Of a stretch of DNA of 64,000 bases, positions 1 to 8,380 are shown piece by piece. Numbering within the stretch: the stretch's first letter is position 1; every line of letters starts with the position of its first letter. The notes under the pieces were generated by a model. That model ran no database searches and was not told the DNA's origin. It was given only the letters and a program-made list of their open reading frames with translations. The position numbers and the translations under genes are program-made. This DNA comes from CAIKMD01 sp963702925 (GTDB lineage Bacteria > Pseudomonadota > Alphaproteobacteria > ATCC43930 > CGMCC-115725): the NCBI GenBank assembly GCA_963702925.1, contig OY969771.1, positions 744,001 to 808,000 on the forward strand, given 5' to 3'.

Positions 1-1113
1 GCCGCGGAACGGGCCGATGCTCGTGGTGTTGCTGAAAATCGCCGAGACCTCGGCATAGATCGCGGGCGTCGTGTAGGTGCCGGCAAGGCCGCCCAGATGC
101 GCGGTCGGCGAGATCACGCCGCCGGGCGCGAGATAGGCGCCGATATTCGAGACCTGAAAGACGCGCATCGCCAGGAATTTGCCGTCTTTGTCGAGCGCCA
201 GCTCGCCCTCGGCGATGTGATCGCGGTCGTGATCGTCGCTCAGCATGGCTTCGCCGCGCTCGCTGATCCATTTGACGGGCCGCGCCAGCTTCTTCGAGGC
301 CCAGAGCGCGAGCTGGTATTCGGGAAAATGGCTGCCCTTCATGCCGAAACTGCCGCCGACATCGCCGGCGGTGATGCGGAGTTGGGTCTCGGCCATATGG
401 AACACGCGGCGCGCGAGATCGGCGCGCGTCGTGTGCGGCCGTTGCGTGCCGACATAAAGCGTATAGCGGTCGAGCCGATCGTCATAATCGGCGACGCAGC
501 CGCGCGGTTCCATGGTCGCGGCGGTGATGCGGTTGAAGACCAGCTTCAGCTTCGTGACGTGATGCGCCTTGGCGAAAGCGGCATCGACCTTTTGCTTGTC
601 GCCGATCGTATAGAAGAAGGATTTATTGTCGGGACAGTCGGGCCATAATTTCGGCGCGGCGGGCGATTTCGCCTGGTCGGTCGCGGTGAGCGAAGGCAGC
701 GGCGCGTAATCGACGACGATGCGCTCGGCCGCGTCCTTGGCGAGATCGAGCGTTTCGGCCACGACGAAGGCGACCGGATCGCCCACCAGCATCGCGCGCC
801 CATGCGCCAAGGCCGGGCGCGGCGGGATATACATGGGCGAGCCGTCGCGGCGCTTGCGCGGCAAGACGGGTCCCATCGTGCCGAATTTCTCGGCCGCCCA
901 ATCGGCGCCGGTCAGCACGGCGAGCACGCCAGGCATTTGCTGCGCGGCGCGGGTGTCGATGCTGCGGATCGTCGCATGGGCATGGGGCGAGCGCAGCACA
1001 TAGCCGTGGGACATGCGCGCCAGCACGAAATCATCCGTGTATTTCCCGCGTCCGCTCAACAGCCGCGGATCTTCGGTACGCGGCACGGATTGGCCCAGCG
1101 CGAACTTGCCCAT
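1..1113 (-). CDS. Xanthine/CO dehydrogenase-family molybdopterin subunit, N-terminal part (3' end outside window)
   Basis: The frame is open from ATG at 1113 to the left edge, so about 371 N-terminal residues are visible and the C-terminus is missing. The start is preceded by a GGGGAG ribosome-binding site. The protein opens with MGKFALGQSVPRTEDPRLLSG, which is typical of the large molybdopterin-cytosine-dinucleotide subunits of the CoxL/XdhA type. It continues through the a/b hammerhead domain into the first molybdopterin-binding domain, where a GDVGGSFGMKG stretch corresponds to the family's GGGFGxK loop. Such subunits oxidise aldehydes, N-heterocycles or CO together with FAD and [2Fe-2S] subunits, which would be encoded to the left if present. 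The substrate cannot be told, because the diagnostic active-site loop of CO dehydrogenases lies outside the visible part. Confidence 0.85.
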   Translation of the reverse strand, partial: MGKFALGQSVPRTEDPRLLSGRGKYTDDFVLARMSHGYVLRSPHAHATIRSIDTRAAQQMPGVLAVLTGADWAAEKFGTMGPVLPRKRRDGSPMYIPPRPALAHGRAMLVGDPVAFVVAETLDLAKDAAERIVVDYAPLPSLTATDQAKSPAAPKLWPDCPDNKSFFYTIGDKQKVDAAFAKAHHVTKLKLVFNRITAATMEPRGCVADYDDRLDRYTLYVGTQRPHTTRADLARRVFHMAETQLRITAGDVGGSFGMKGSHFPEYQLALWASKKLARPVKWISERGEAMLSDDHDRDHIAEGELALDKDGKFLAMRVFQVSNIGAYLAPGGVISPTAHLGGLAGTYTTPAIYAEVSAIFSNTTSIGPFRG

Positions 1114-1320
1114 GTTTCTTCTCCCCTTAACTTTCCAATATAACGGCCCGCCTCAAACTCCGCGCGCCGCTTTCTTTTCCCGCCGGCCGTTCTCGCCAAT
1201 CCCGCGCATCCTCACCGTCCATCCCCTTGCAAACGCTCTTCTTGTGCACATTTTCCAAGATGTAGCCGCGGCGCACAAGGGTCGAGCCAGTCCAATCCGG
1301 CCGGCCGCGGATGCTGGTTT

Positions 1321-1334
1321 TTGATCCAGATCAT
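1321..1334. promoter_or_regulatory. FNR/FixK-type box upstream of chaB
   Basis: TTGATCCAGATCAT matches the FNR/FixK/Anr consensus TTGAT-N4-ATCAA at 9 of 10 positions. It lies 53 bases before the chaB start, a plausible position for activation. The 274-base gap between the divergent genes (1114-1387) holds nothing else I recognise. Confidence 0.6.
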
Positions 1335-1387
1335 ATCCTTGGCCGCGGCGCGGGCTTATCAATCGCCGGCATAGGAGGCATCGAGCC

Positions 1388-1606
1388 ATGCCTTACGCCA
1401 CCAACGAAGATCTGCCGCGTCCTGTGCGCGCGCATCTCCCGGGCCATGCCCAGGACATCTATCGCGGCGCCTTCAATAGCGCTTGGAACAACTATGCTAA
1501 TCGTTCGCCCGAAGAGCGCGAGGAAATCGCGCATCGGGTCGCTTGGGCGGCGGTCAAACGCCGCTACCACAAGGTCGGGGACGAGTGGGTTCCGATCGCG
1601 GTTTGA
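1388..1606 (+). CDS. chaB: ChaB family protein
   Basis: This 72-residue protein matches the small ChaB family along its whole length: the N-terminal LPRPVRAHLPGHAQDIYRGAFNSAW stretch (shown in part: LPGHAQDIYRGAFNSAW), the EEREEIAHRVAWAAVKRRY helix and a closing W-x-P. ChaB is annotated as a regulator of the ChaA cation antiporter, but its biochemical role is poorly known and no chaA is nearby. The start has an AGGAGG site nine bases upstream. It lies 91 bases before the Hsp20 gene on the same strand, so the two may be cotranscribed from the FNR/FixK-type site at 1321. Small ChaB-like proteins often occur near stress genes in alphaproteobacteria, which fits this setting. Confidence 0.85.
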   Translation: MPYATNEDLPRPVRAHLPGHAQDIYRGAFNSAWNNYANRSPEEREEIAHRVAWAAVKRRYHKVGDEWVPIAV

Positions 1607-1697
1607 GCTTGAGCTGAAGAAAAACAGTTCCGTTCGACGCCGTTAAGTTTCGCGTACACGCCATTTTCTCGTAACGACAACCCGGAGGAGAATTCTC

Positions 1698-2207
1698 ATG
1701 GCTACGACTTCTATCGAGGTGAAAAAGAACGCACCCCCGCGCACCGCCGTGCCCGATTTGTGGCAAAGCTTCCGCGGCGACATGGACCGCCTGTTCGATC
1801 GTTTCGGCAACGGTTTCGGCTTCCCGTCCTTCCCGCGCATGTTCGATCTCGAACCGACCACGACCTTTGCGATGTCGGTACCCGCGGTCGACGTCGCCGA
1901 AACCGACAAAGCTTTCACGCTTAGCGCCGAATTGCCGGGCATGGAGGAAAAGGACATCGACGTGTCCGTGACCGGTGATCTTCTCGTGCTCAAGGGCGAG
2001 AAGCGGCAGGAAAAAGAGGAGAAGGACAAGAACTATTATTTGTCCGAGCGCTCCTATGGCAAATTCCAGCGCTCCTTCTCGCTGCCCGCGGGCATCGACC
2101 GCGACAGGATCAGCGCGGAATTCGCCAAAGGCGTGCTGACCGTCACCCTGCCCAAATCGGCCGAAGCGCAGCAGCAGCAAAAGAAGATCGAAGTCAAGAA
2201 AGGCTGA
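1698..2207 (+). CDS. Hsp20/alpha-crystallin small heat-shock protein
   Basis: The protein has 169 residues. An N-terminal arm with aromatic-rich DMDRLFDRFGNGFGFPSF is followed by an alpha-crystallin domain at about residues 55-150, with VDVAETDKAFTLSAELPGM, the ERSYGKFQRSFSLP segment and the signature FAKGVLTVTLPK. The C-terminal tail is Lys/Gln-rich. Small heat-shock proteins are ATP-independent holdases that keep unfolding proteins soluble as large oligomers. A GGAGGAG ribosome-binding site lies nine bases before the ATG. The gene follows chaB and is convergent with the sensor kinase gene. Hsp20 genes of this kind are commonly induced by low oxygen in regulons that also contain acyl-CoA synthetases and nitroreductases, as found in this window. 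Confidence 0.95.
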   Translation: MATTSIEVKKNAPPRTAVPDLWQSFRGDMDRLFDRFGNGFGFPSFPRMFDLEPTTTFAMSVPAVDVAETDKAFTLSAELPGMEEKDIDVSVTGDLLVLKGEKRQEKEEKDKNYYLSERSYGKFQRSFSLPAGIDRDRISAEFAKGVLTVTLPKSAEAQQQQKKIEVKKG

Positions 2208-2261
2208 GCGAGCGCGGCGTCGGGCATCGCGGCAGGGTGGCGCCGCGGTGCCGGCGCTTCG

Positions 2262-3773
2262 TTACGCCGCCGGTTCGGAGTCCGGCCGTTCGGCGAAGGG
2301 TAAAACGAAGGAAAAGATCGTGCCCCCGCCGGGGTTTTTCTCCGCCCAGATGCGGCCGCCATGCGCCTCGACGATCGAGCGGCAAATCGACAGCCCGATC
2401 CCCATGCCGGTCGATTTGGTGGTGAGAAACGGCTCGAATAGCTTTGCCGCCACTTCGGGCGCCATGCCCGAGCCGGTATCGGCGACGGTCACCAACACCT
2501 CGCCGTTCTGGTTCCTGGTCGAAATCGTCAAGGCGCGGATTTTCGACTGCGCCATCGCTTCGATGGCGTTGCGGATGAGATTCAGCACCACTTGCTGAAT
2601 TTGCACCTTGTCGATCATCACCGGCGGAATATCGGGATCGAGATTGACGTGCGACAGGATGCCGGCGCTTTTGGCGCCGACCAGAGCCAGCGCGACCGAT
2701 TCCTGCACCACCGTGTTGATATCTTCCGTGCGGCGCTCGGTCTCGCGCTTCTGCACGAATTCCCGCAGGCGGCGAATGATCTGTCCCGCGCGGTCTGCTT
2801 GGCCGACCGCCTTCTCGATCGCTTCTTGGATGCGGGGCGAAACCGGCGTCGGCTGGTTCTGCAGCAGCCGGGTGCAGGCTTGCAGGTAATTGACGATGGC
2901 GGCCAGCGGCTGGTTGAGCTCGTGAGCGAGCGTCGACCCCATCTGCCCCATCTCGCTGACCCGGGCGACATGGCTGAGCTCGGCCTGCAAGGTCGCCAAT
3001 TCGCGTTCGGCGTTCTTGCGCGAGGTCAAATCGCGCACGAAGCCGGTGAAAATGCGCCGCCCTTCGAGCATGACCTCGCCGACCGACAGCTCGATAGGAA
3101 ACGACGTGCCGTCCTTCCGAAGGCCGGTGACGACCCGGCCGATGCCGATGATCCGACGCTCGCCGGTATCCATGTAACGGGCGAGATAGCCGTCATGGCG
3201 CTCTTGATAGGGCGACGGCATCAACAGCTTCACGTTCTGGCCGATCGCCTCGCTCGCCGCATAGCCGAACATGCGTTCGGCCGAAGGGCTGAAGGATTCG
3301 ATGGTGCCGCGTTCGTCGATCACCACCATCGCATCCTGAACGGTTTCCAGCACGCTGCGGAAACGCGCCTCGCCATCGCGTTGCGCCGTAGCCGCCGACC
3401 GCAAATCCTGGACGATCGAAACACGGTAGACACCGTCCGCCTGGACGAGCGACGAGGTCACGCGCACCGGGATGGACGTGCCGTTGCGGTGCAAATAGCG
3501 TTTGTCGATCGAGTAATTGGGAATTTCGCCAGCCATCAGGCGCGCAAAGAGCGCTTCGTCGCGCTCCACGTCTTGAGGGTGCGTGATATCGCGATAATGG
3601 TGGCGCAAGAGTTCGTCGCGGTCATAGCCGACGAGATCGCAGAAGCTGCGATTGGCCTCGATCAGATATCCTTCCGGCGTCAACCATTTGATGCCGAGCG
3701 CAACCTCCTCGAAGAGAAGGCGAAAGCGGTCGACGCCAAGCGGCGGCGGACGGTCTGTCGGAGGCGCGCTCAT
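2262..3773 (-). CDS. FixL-like PAS sensor histidine kinase (probable haem oxygen sensor)
   Basis: This 503-residue kinase has no membrane segments. PAS1 spans about residues 15-125 and PAS2 about 135-255, followed by a HisKA domain with phospho-acceptor H284 in AHELNQPLAAI. The HATPase_c domain has N402 in its N box, DTGSGM at 432-437 and GMGIGLSI in its G box. PAS2 closely resembles the FixL haem domain: RHDGYLARY places H193 at the proximal haem ligand (His200 of Bradyrhizobium FixL), R199 matches Arg206 and R213 in IIGIGR matches Arg220. The distal His214 position is Arg, as I recall for the Sinorhizobium protein. I infer an oxygen-sensing cytosolic kinase. Its probable partner is the divergent receiver at 4086. 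No fixJ with an output domain is in the window. Confidence 0.85.
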   Translation of the reverse strand: MSAPPTDRPPPLGVDRFRLLFEEVALGIKWLTPEGYLIEANRSFCDLVGYDRDELLRHHYRDITHPQDVERDEALFARLMAGEIPNYSIDKRYLHRNGTSIPVRVTSSLVQADGVYRVSIVQDLRSAATAQRDGEARFRSVLETVQDAMVVIDERGTIESFSPSAERMFGYAASEAIGQNVKLLMPSPYQERHDGYLARYMDTGERRIIGIGRVVTGLRKDGTSFPIELSVGEVMLEGRRIFTGFVRDLTSRKNAERELATLQAELSHVARVSEMGQMGSTLAHELNQPLAAIVNYLQACTRLLQNQPTPVSPRIQEAIEKAVGQADRAGQIIRRLREFVQKRETERRTEDINTVVQESVALALVGAKSAGILSHVNLDPDIPPVMIDKVQIQQVVLNLIRNAIEAMAQSKIRALTISTRNQNGEVLVTVADTGSGMAPEVAAKLFEPFLTTKSTGMGIGLSICRSIVEAHGGRIWAEKNPGGGTIFSFVLPFAERPDSEPAA

Positions 3774-4085
3774 GGCCTCTGGATCGAGTGTTTTCTCGGC
3801 TCCATGCCCAACTCATAGTCGTCGGCAACGCCCTCGTCCAGCGCCCGAAAGAGGATTGCCCTGCCTCTGGATGCAGCGCAACAATTGCGGCAGATCAAAG
3901 TCGGCCCCGCCCGAATTGCTACCTTGTCCCGGTTCGCGAGGCATTTGGCATGAAGCAACCAACCGACGCACCGGCAATCAGGGGGAACCGCGTCACGGCG
4001 ATAGAAAAGGCACGCCATTTGAACCCTTTGGCAGGCAAAGCCCGGCTCCGCAACGAGCCCGGCCGGCGCGGTCGCGGTATTCGTC
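3774..4085. promoter_or_regulatory. Divergent promoter region between the FixL-like kinase and the receiver operon
   Basis: This 312-base gap separates the leftward kinase gene from the rightward receiver/ABC operon. It has no convincing gene of its own. It holds one FNR/FixK-like half-conserved palindrome (listed separately). Confidence 0.5.
3885..3898. promoter_or_regulatory. Candidate FNR/FixK-type box
   Basis: TTGCGGCAGATCAA keeps TTG and the full ATCAA half-site, giving 8 of 10 consensus positions. It lies between the divergent kinase and receiver genes. It is one of the two weakest of the five sites in this region. Confidence 0.4.
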
Positions 4086-4466
4086 GTGTCTGAGCCAGCG
4101 ACCGTCTTCATTGTCGACGATGACGAGCCGGTCCGAGACTCCCTCAAGCTGCTGCTCGAAAGCTATGGCTGCGACGTCGAGGATTTCGCTAGCACCCGCG
4201 AGTTCCTCGAGGCCTATCGGCCGCACGAGAAACAGTGCCTCGTTCTCGATCACCACCTGCCGGACGAAACCGGGCTCGACTTCCTCGAATCGATCGACGG
4301 CGCAAGCCTTCGGATCCCTGTCATCCTCGTCAGCGGCGGCGGCGACCGGCTGCTGAAGGAACGGGCGCTGCGCGCCGGGGTGGTTGCTTATTTCGACAAG
4401 CCGCTCGACAATGCGGCGCTGCTGGCGACCATCTTCAAAACGATCGGCATGGTTCCGCCGGCTTGA
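4086..4466 (+). CDS. Stand-alone response-regulator receiver (FixJ/CheY-like)
   Basis: The 126-residue product is a single receiver domain. The acidic pocket is D11/D12, the phospho-acceptor is D55 in LVLDHHLPDETG, the switch Ser is S83 and the conserved Lys is K105 in FDKP. The LPDETGLDFL and RIPVILVSG stretches resemble FixJ-type receivers, but the protein ends right after the receiver, with no LuxR-type helix-turn-helix. GTG at 4086 is the only start that keeps the full domain. The gene is divergent from the FixL-like kinase and lies 11 bases before the ABC ATPase gene. It could be a phosphate sink, an anti-FixJ-like modulator or a link in a phosphorelay. Its partner is inferred only from position. 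Confidence 0.85.
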   Translation: MSEPATVFIVDDDEPVRDSLKLLLESYGCDVEDFASTREFLEAYRPHEKQCLVLDHHLPDETGLDFLESIDGASLRIPVILVSGGGDRLLKERALRAGVVAYFDKPLDNAALLATIFKTIGMVPPA

Positions 4467-4477
4467 CGGTTCAAATC

Positions 4478-5305
4478 ATGGATGCGACGACGCAGGCAGA
4501 AACGGCGCCGGAGATCGTCACCAACAAGCTGACCAGGCGCTTCGGCGATATGATCGCGGTCAACCAGGTTTCTCTCGCCATTCAGCGCGGCGAAATCTTC
4601 GGGCTGATCGGATCGAACGGCGCGGGCAAAAGCACGCTGGTCAAAATGTTGACGACGCTTTTGCCGCCCAGCTCGGGCCGGGCCAGCGTCGCCGGCTTCG
4701 ATATCGAGCGCGATTCCGCCGAGGTGCGGCGGCATATCGGCTATGTGCCGCAGCTGCTTTCCGCCGACGGCTCGCTGACCGGTTACGAAAACATGCTGCT
4801 TTCCGCGCGGCTTTACGCCGTGCCGGCGCGCGGACGGCGCCAGCTTATCGACGAAGCGCTCGTCGCGCTCGGGCTTGCCGACGCCGCCAGCCGACTGGTG
4901 CAGCATTATTCGGGCGGCATGATTCGCCGCCTCGAGATCGCGCAGAGCATGCTGCACCGGCCGTCGATCCTGTTCATGGATGAGCCGACGGTCGGCCTCG
5001 ACCCGCTCGCCCGCGACCAGGTCTGGGACCATGTGCGCGCGTTGCGCAAGGATTTCGGCATGACGATCCTGCTGACGACCCATTATCTCGACGAAGCGGA
5101 TGCGCTATCCGACCGGATCGCGGTGATGAATCATGGCCAGGTGATCGCGTGCGACACGCCCGCTGCGTTGAAGGCCGCCGTCGGACCGCAGGCGACTCTC
5201 GACGAGGCCTTCCTCAAACTGACCGGCGCGGACAACGCGGCCGAAAGCGAAGGAGACTTCAGTGACACCAGACGCGAACGCCGCAGCGAGGTTCGGCTCG
5301 GCTAG
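4478..5305 (+). CDS. ABC transporter ATP-binding protein (ABC-2/DrrA type)
   Basis: The ATPase has 275 residues from ATG 4478. It has Walker A GSNGAGKST, the Q-loop region YVPQ, an ABC signature YSGGMIRRLEIAQ, Walker B ILFMDEPTVGLDP and the H-loop TTHYLDEA. The C-terminal ending with the ATLDEAFLKLTG segment is typical of DrrA/NodI-like exporter ATPases. It follows the receiver gene by 11 bases and overlaps the permease gene by 44 bases, so the three form one operon. The exported substrate cannot be read from the sequence; family members move lipids, polysaccharides, drugs or Nod factors. A longer open frame from 4235 runs through the receiver gene and is not used. Confidence 0.93.
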   Translation: MDATTQAETAPEIVTNKLTRRFGDMIAVNQVSLAIQRGEIFGLIGSNGAGKSTLVKMLTTLLPPSSGRASVAGFDIERDSAEVRRHIGYVPQLLSADGSLTGYENMLLSARLYAVPARGRRQLIDEALVALGLADAASRLVQHYSGGMIRRLEIAQSMLHRPSILFMDEPTVGLDPLARDQVWDHVRALRKDFGMTILLTTHYLDEADALSDRIAVMNHGQVIACDTPAALKAAVGPQATLDEAFLKLTGADNAAESEGDFSDTRRERRSEVRLG

Positions 5306-6095
5306 GCCGCGTACCGAGGCCTCGATCGCCAATTACCTCGATCAGCTTTGGGGCGTCGCCGAAGCCGAGATCGAGAAGCTGATCCACGATCCCTTGGAGC
5401 TGTTCACCCGCGCGATCCAGCCTTTGCTGTGGCTGCTGCTGTTCGGCCAGGTGATGGCGCGCGCCCATGCGATCGATACCGGCGCGCTGAATTACGAGGA
5501 TTTTCTGGCGCCCGGCATCCTCGCGCAAAGCGTGCTGTTCTCGGCGATCTTTTATGGCATCGCCGCGATCTGGGAGCGCGACCTCGGCATTCTGCAACGG
5601 CTGCTGGTGAGTCCGGCGCCGCGTAGCGCCCTGGTGATCGGCAAGGCCACCTCGTCGGCAATCCGCGGCTGGATCCAGGCTTTTATCGTCTATCTGGTCG
5701 TGCTGGTGATGGGCGCGGATGTCAGCCTCGATCCGCGGCACATTCTCGGCGCCTTGCTGTTCATCGGCCTGGGATCGGGATTCTTCTCGACCTTCTCGCT
5801 GATCATCGCCTGCCTGGTGAAAACCCGCGAGCGCTTCATGGGCATCGGGCAGGTTCTGACCATGCCGATCTTCTTTGCCAGCAACGCAATCTATCCGATC
5901 GCGCTGATGCCGCGTTGGCTGCAATATGTGTCGCACGTCAATCCCCTCACCTATCAAGTCGACGCCATGCGCGCGCTTATCCTGCGCCAAGGCATGGCCA
6001 GCATCGGACTAGGGATCGATTTCGCGGTGCTACTCGCCGGCTGCGTCGTGCTGACGGTGATCGCGGCGCGGCTTTATCCGCGCATGGGTACGTAA
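5262..6095 (+). CDS. ABC-2 type transporter permease
   Basis: The 277-residue membrane protein starts with GTG at 5262, six bases after an AAGGAG site inside the ATPase gene. It has about six hydrophobic segments after a cytosolic N-terminus. It shows the ABC-2 family features FLAPGILAQSVLFSAIFYG, a cytosolic RDLGILQRLLVSPAPR coupling segment and a late FASNAIYPIALMPRWLQYVSHVNPLTY stretch (quoted in parts: PIALMPRWLQYV, NPLTYQVDAMR). This is the DrrB/NodJ pattern. It should form the membrane half of the exporter with the ATPase at 4478. The coupling to an orphan receiver gene suggests expression or activity tied to the nearby oxygen-sensing kinase, which is inference. Confidence 0.92.
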   Translation: MTPDANAAARFGSARPRTEASIANYLDQLWGVAEAEIEKLIHDPLELFTRAIQPLLWLLLFGQVMARAHAIDTGALNYEDFLAPGILAQSVLFSAIFYGIAAIWERDLGILQRLLVSPAPRSALVIGKATSSAIRGWIQAFIVYLVVLVMGADVSLDPRHILGALLFIGLGSGFFSTFSLIIACLVKTRERFMGIGQVLTMPIFFASNAIYPIALMPRWLQYVSHVNPLTYQVDAMRALILRQGMASIGLGIDFAVLLAGCVVLTVIAARLYPRMGT

Positions 6096-6126
6096 AGCGC
6101 CACGCGGCGATACCCGGTGAAGCCAG

Positions 6127-6477
6127 CTAGCGCTGCGCTGGCTTGAGCGAGAGAATATAAGCGATCACGGTCCGCCGCTCGTCATCGCGAAGCCGATAGG
6201 TCGGCATGGGCAAGTGCAAATCGCTCAGGAAATGATCGAGCCATTCGGCGGTCACCGCACGACGGGCGGCGATGTCCATGAAGCTCGCCGCCCCGACCGT
6301 CGGCGGCAAGACATGGCCGGGCCGCACGCCGCTCGGCTGATCGGGCCCGACCCGATGGCATTCCGAGCACCATTTGACGGCAACATATTGCCCGCGCTCG
6401 GCATCGGTTTGGAAAATCGTGCAGCCTGCCAGAGCTACGCAAGCCGCCGTCAGCATGGAGCAGCTTATTTTGCTCAT
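6127..6477 (-). CDS. Mono-haem c-type cytochrome lipoprotein
   Basis: The product has 116 residues. The N-terminal signal ends in a lipobox LAGC with Cys19, so the mature protein is probably anchored to a membrane lipid. The haem motif is CSECH (C37, C40, H41), and M91 in LPMPTY is the likely sixth ligand. The closing RTVIAYILSLK helix is usual for class I cytochromes c. The gene start overlaps the ftsH stop by four bases, so translation is coupled to ftsH. A cytochrome directly behind a membrane protease is unusual and suggests a role in redox or respiratory-complex quality control, which is inference. Confidence 0.88.
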   Translation of the reverse strand: MSKISCSMLTAACVALAGCTIFQTDAERGQYVAVKWCSECHRVGPDQPSGVRPGHVLPPTVGAASFMDIAARRAVTAEWLDHFLSDLHLPMPTYRLRDDERRTVIAYILSLKPAQR

Positions 6478-8312
6478 TGTGCCGCGCTGGGCAGATCGCG
6501 CGGCGCCATCTCGCCACGCAAAGAAGCGAGCGCGGCTTCGTCCAAGGTTTCGTGCTCCAGCAGCAAGGCGGCACCGTGATCAAGCACTTTGCGTTGCTTG
6601 GCGAGAACCTCGACCGCGTGGGCGAAGACGTGTTCGACGATGTGCTGCACGGCTTCGTCGATGGCATGCGCGGTCTGGTCGCTGTAGCGCCGCTCGAAGC
6701 CGCCCATATTGGGGGGAATATTGAGAAAAGTCGGGCGCTCCACGTCATAGGAGACGGGCCCGAGGGTTTCCTCCATGCCATAGCGCATCACCATGTCGCG
6801 GGCGATGTCGGTCACTTTGGCGAGATCGTCGGCGGCGCCGGTCGATAGATGCGCGAAGACGATGTGCTCGGCCGCGCGCCCGCCGAGCAGCACGGCCATG
6901 CGGTTCTCGAGATCGTCGCGGGTCATGATGAAGCGGTCCTCGCTCGGCCGCTGAATCGTATAGCCGAGCGCGCCGATGCCGCGCGGGATGATCGAGACCT
7001 TGTGCACGACGTCGACGCCGGGCAAGGCCATCCCCAGCAAGGCATGCCCCATTTCGTGAAAGGCCACGACCTCGCGCTCTTTAGGACTCAAGATACGCCG
7101 GCGCTTTTCCAACCCGGCGACGATGCGCTCGACCGCGCTGGTGAAATCGTCCATCGCGATGGAATCGGCGTTTCGCCTAGTCGCGATCAACGCGGCCTCG
7201 TTGATGAGATTGGCGAGATCGGCGCCGGTGAAGCCCGGGGTCAGGGCGGCGATCTTTTCCGGCTCGACATCGCCGGCCAAGATGTGGCCTTTGAGATGGA
7301 CCTTCAAGATGTCGATACGGCCGCCTTTGTCGGGCCGGTCAAGCAGCACTTGGCGATCGAAGCGACCCGCGCGCAACAGCGCCGGATCGAGAATCTCGGG
7401 GCGATTGGTGGCCGCCAGCAGAATGAGTTCCGCGCGCGTGTCGAACCCGTCGAGCTCGGAGAGAAGCTGATTGAGCGTCTGCTCCTTTTCGTCGAGGCCG
7501 CCCGAGGGGAAGGCGCCGCGCGCGCGGCCGAGCGCGTCGAGCTCGTCGATGAAGATGATGGCCGGCGCCTTTTCGCGCGCCTGCGCGAAGAGATCGCGCA
7601 CCCGGGCCGCACCCACGCCGACGAACATCTCGACGAATTCCGAGCCGTTGATCGAAAAGAACGGGACACCCGCCTCGCCCGCAACCGCGCGCGCCAGCAG
7701 CGTCTTGCCGGTACCGGGCGGACCCACGAGCAGGATTCCCTTGGGAACGCGGGCACCGAGCCGGCCATATTCCTCGGGATTCTTCAGAAAGGCGACGACT
7801 TCCTTGAGCTCGTCCTTGGCTTCATCAACTCCTGCCACGTCGTCGAAAGTCACCTTGGTGTCGGTTTCAACATAGACCTTCGCCTTGCTGCGGCCCACGG
7901 CCATGAAGCCGCCGCCCAAGCCTTGCTGGTTGGCAAAGCGGCGGAACACGAAATACCACACCCCGAAGAAGAGAAGAGTCGGCAGCACCCAAGATAGGAT
8001 CGTGGTCAGAAGCGTGCTTTGGACCGCGCCGGAGAATTTGACGTTATATTGCGTCAATTGATCGGCGATGTCGGGCGCGACCCGCGTGGTGACGAATTGC
8101 GTCCGCCCGTTTTCGGCCTGTTTGTAATGGCCCTCGATATAATCGCCCGAAACGCTGACCTCGCCGATCTTGCCGGCTTTCAGATCGTCGAGAAACTCGC
8201 TGTAGGGAAGGACCGCAACTTGTTGGCTTTGCGCCCAAATCTGCTGCAGCAGCAGCACGCCCAGAATGGCCGCGACGACGTACCAGAGATGGAATTGCGT
8301 GCGCTTATCCAT
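6474..8312 (-). CDS. ftsH: ATP-dependent zinc metalloprotease FtsH
   Basis: FtsH is a membrane-bound hexameric AAA+ protease that extracts and degrades membrane and cytosolic proteins. The 612-residue protein has two N-terminal membrane helices (about 10-27 and 100-124) around a periplasmic domain. The AAA domain has Walker A GPPGTGKT (197-204), Walker B IIFIDE (252-257), an intact SRH region with TNRPEILDPALLRAGRFDR (part: ALLRAGRFDR) and the zinc motif HEMGH (419-423). It is somewhat shorter than housekeeping FtsH because the C-terminal tail is short. A GGAGG site lies six bases before the ATG. It is flanked by a small upstream gene and by the cytochrome c gene, so it is probably a second, stress-linked FtsH rather than the main copy near hflKC or tilS. 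Confidence 0.96.
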   Translation of the reverse strand: MDKRTQFHLWYVVAAILGVLLLQQIWAQSQQVAVLPYSEFLDDLKAGKIGEVSVSGDYIEGHYKQAENGRTQFVTTRVAPDIADQLTQYNVKFSGAVQSTLLTTILSWVLPTLLFFGVWYFVFRRFANQQGLGGGFMAVGRSKAKVYVETDTKVTFDDVAGVDEAKDELKEVVAFLKNPEEYGRLGARVPKGILLVGPPGTGKTLLARAVAGEAGVPFFSINGSEFVEMFVGVGAARVRDLFAQAREKAPAIIFIDELDALGRARGAFPSGGLDEKEQTLNQLLSELDGFDTRAELILLAATNRPEILDPALLRAGRFDRQVLLDRPDKGGRIDILKVHLKGHILAGDVEPEKIAALTPGFTGADLANLINEAALIATRRNADSIAMDDFTSAVERIVAGLEKRRRILSPKEREVVAFHEMGHALLGMALPGVDVVHKVSIIPRGIGALGYTIQRPSEDRFIMTRDDLENRMAVLLGGRAAEHIVFAHLSTGAADDLAKVTDIARDMVMRYGMEETLGPVSYDVERPTFLNIPPNMGGFERRYSDQTAHAIDEAVQHIVEHVFAHAVEVLAKQRKVLDHGAALLLEHETLDEAALASLRGEMAPRDLPSAAQ

Positions 8313-8380
8313 CGCGTGCCTCCATGCCCTCGGTCTGCGCCGGTCGCAAAGCTACCGGCCGCCCGGTGGGACAGGGTTGC

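Noticed and set aside
2324..2339. Terminator-like CCCC-GCC-GGGG-TTTTT downstream of hsp20
   Set aside because: It lies inside the 3' part of the kinase gene, where it encodes the conserved Gly-rich box, so the sequence is explained by protein constraint. The stem is only four bases.
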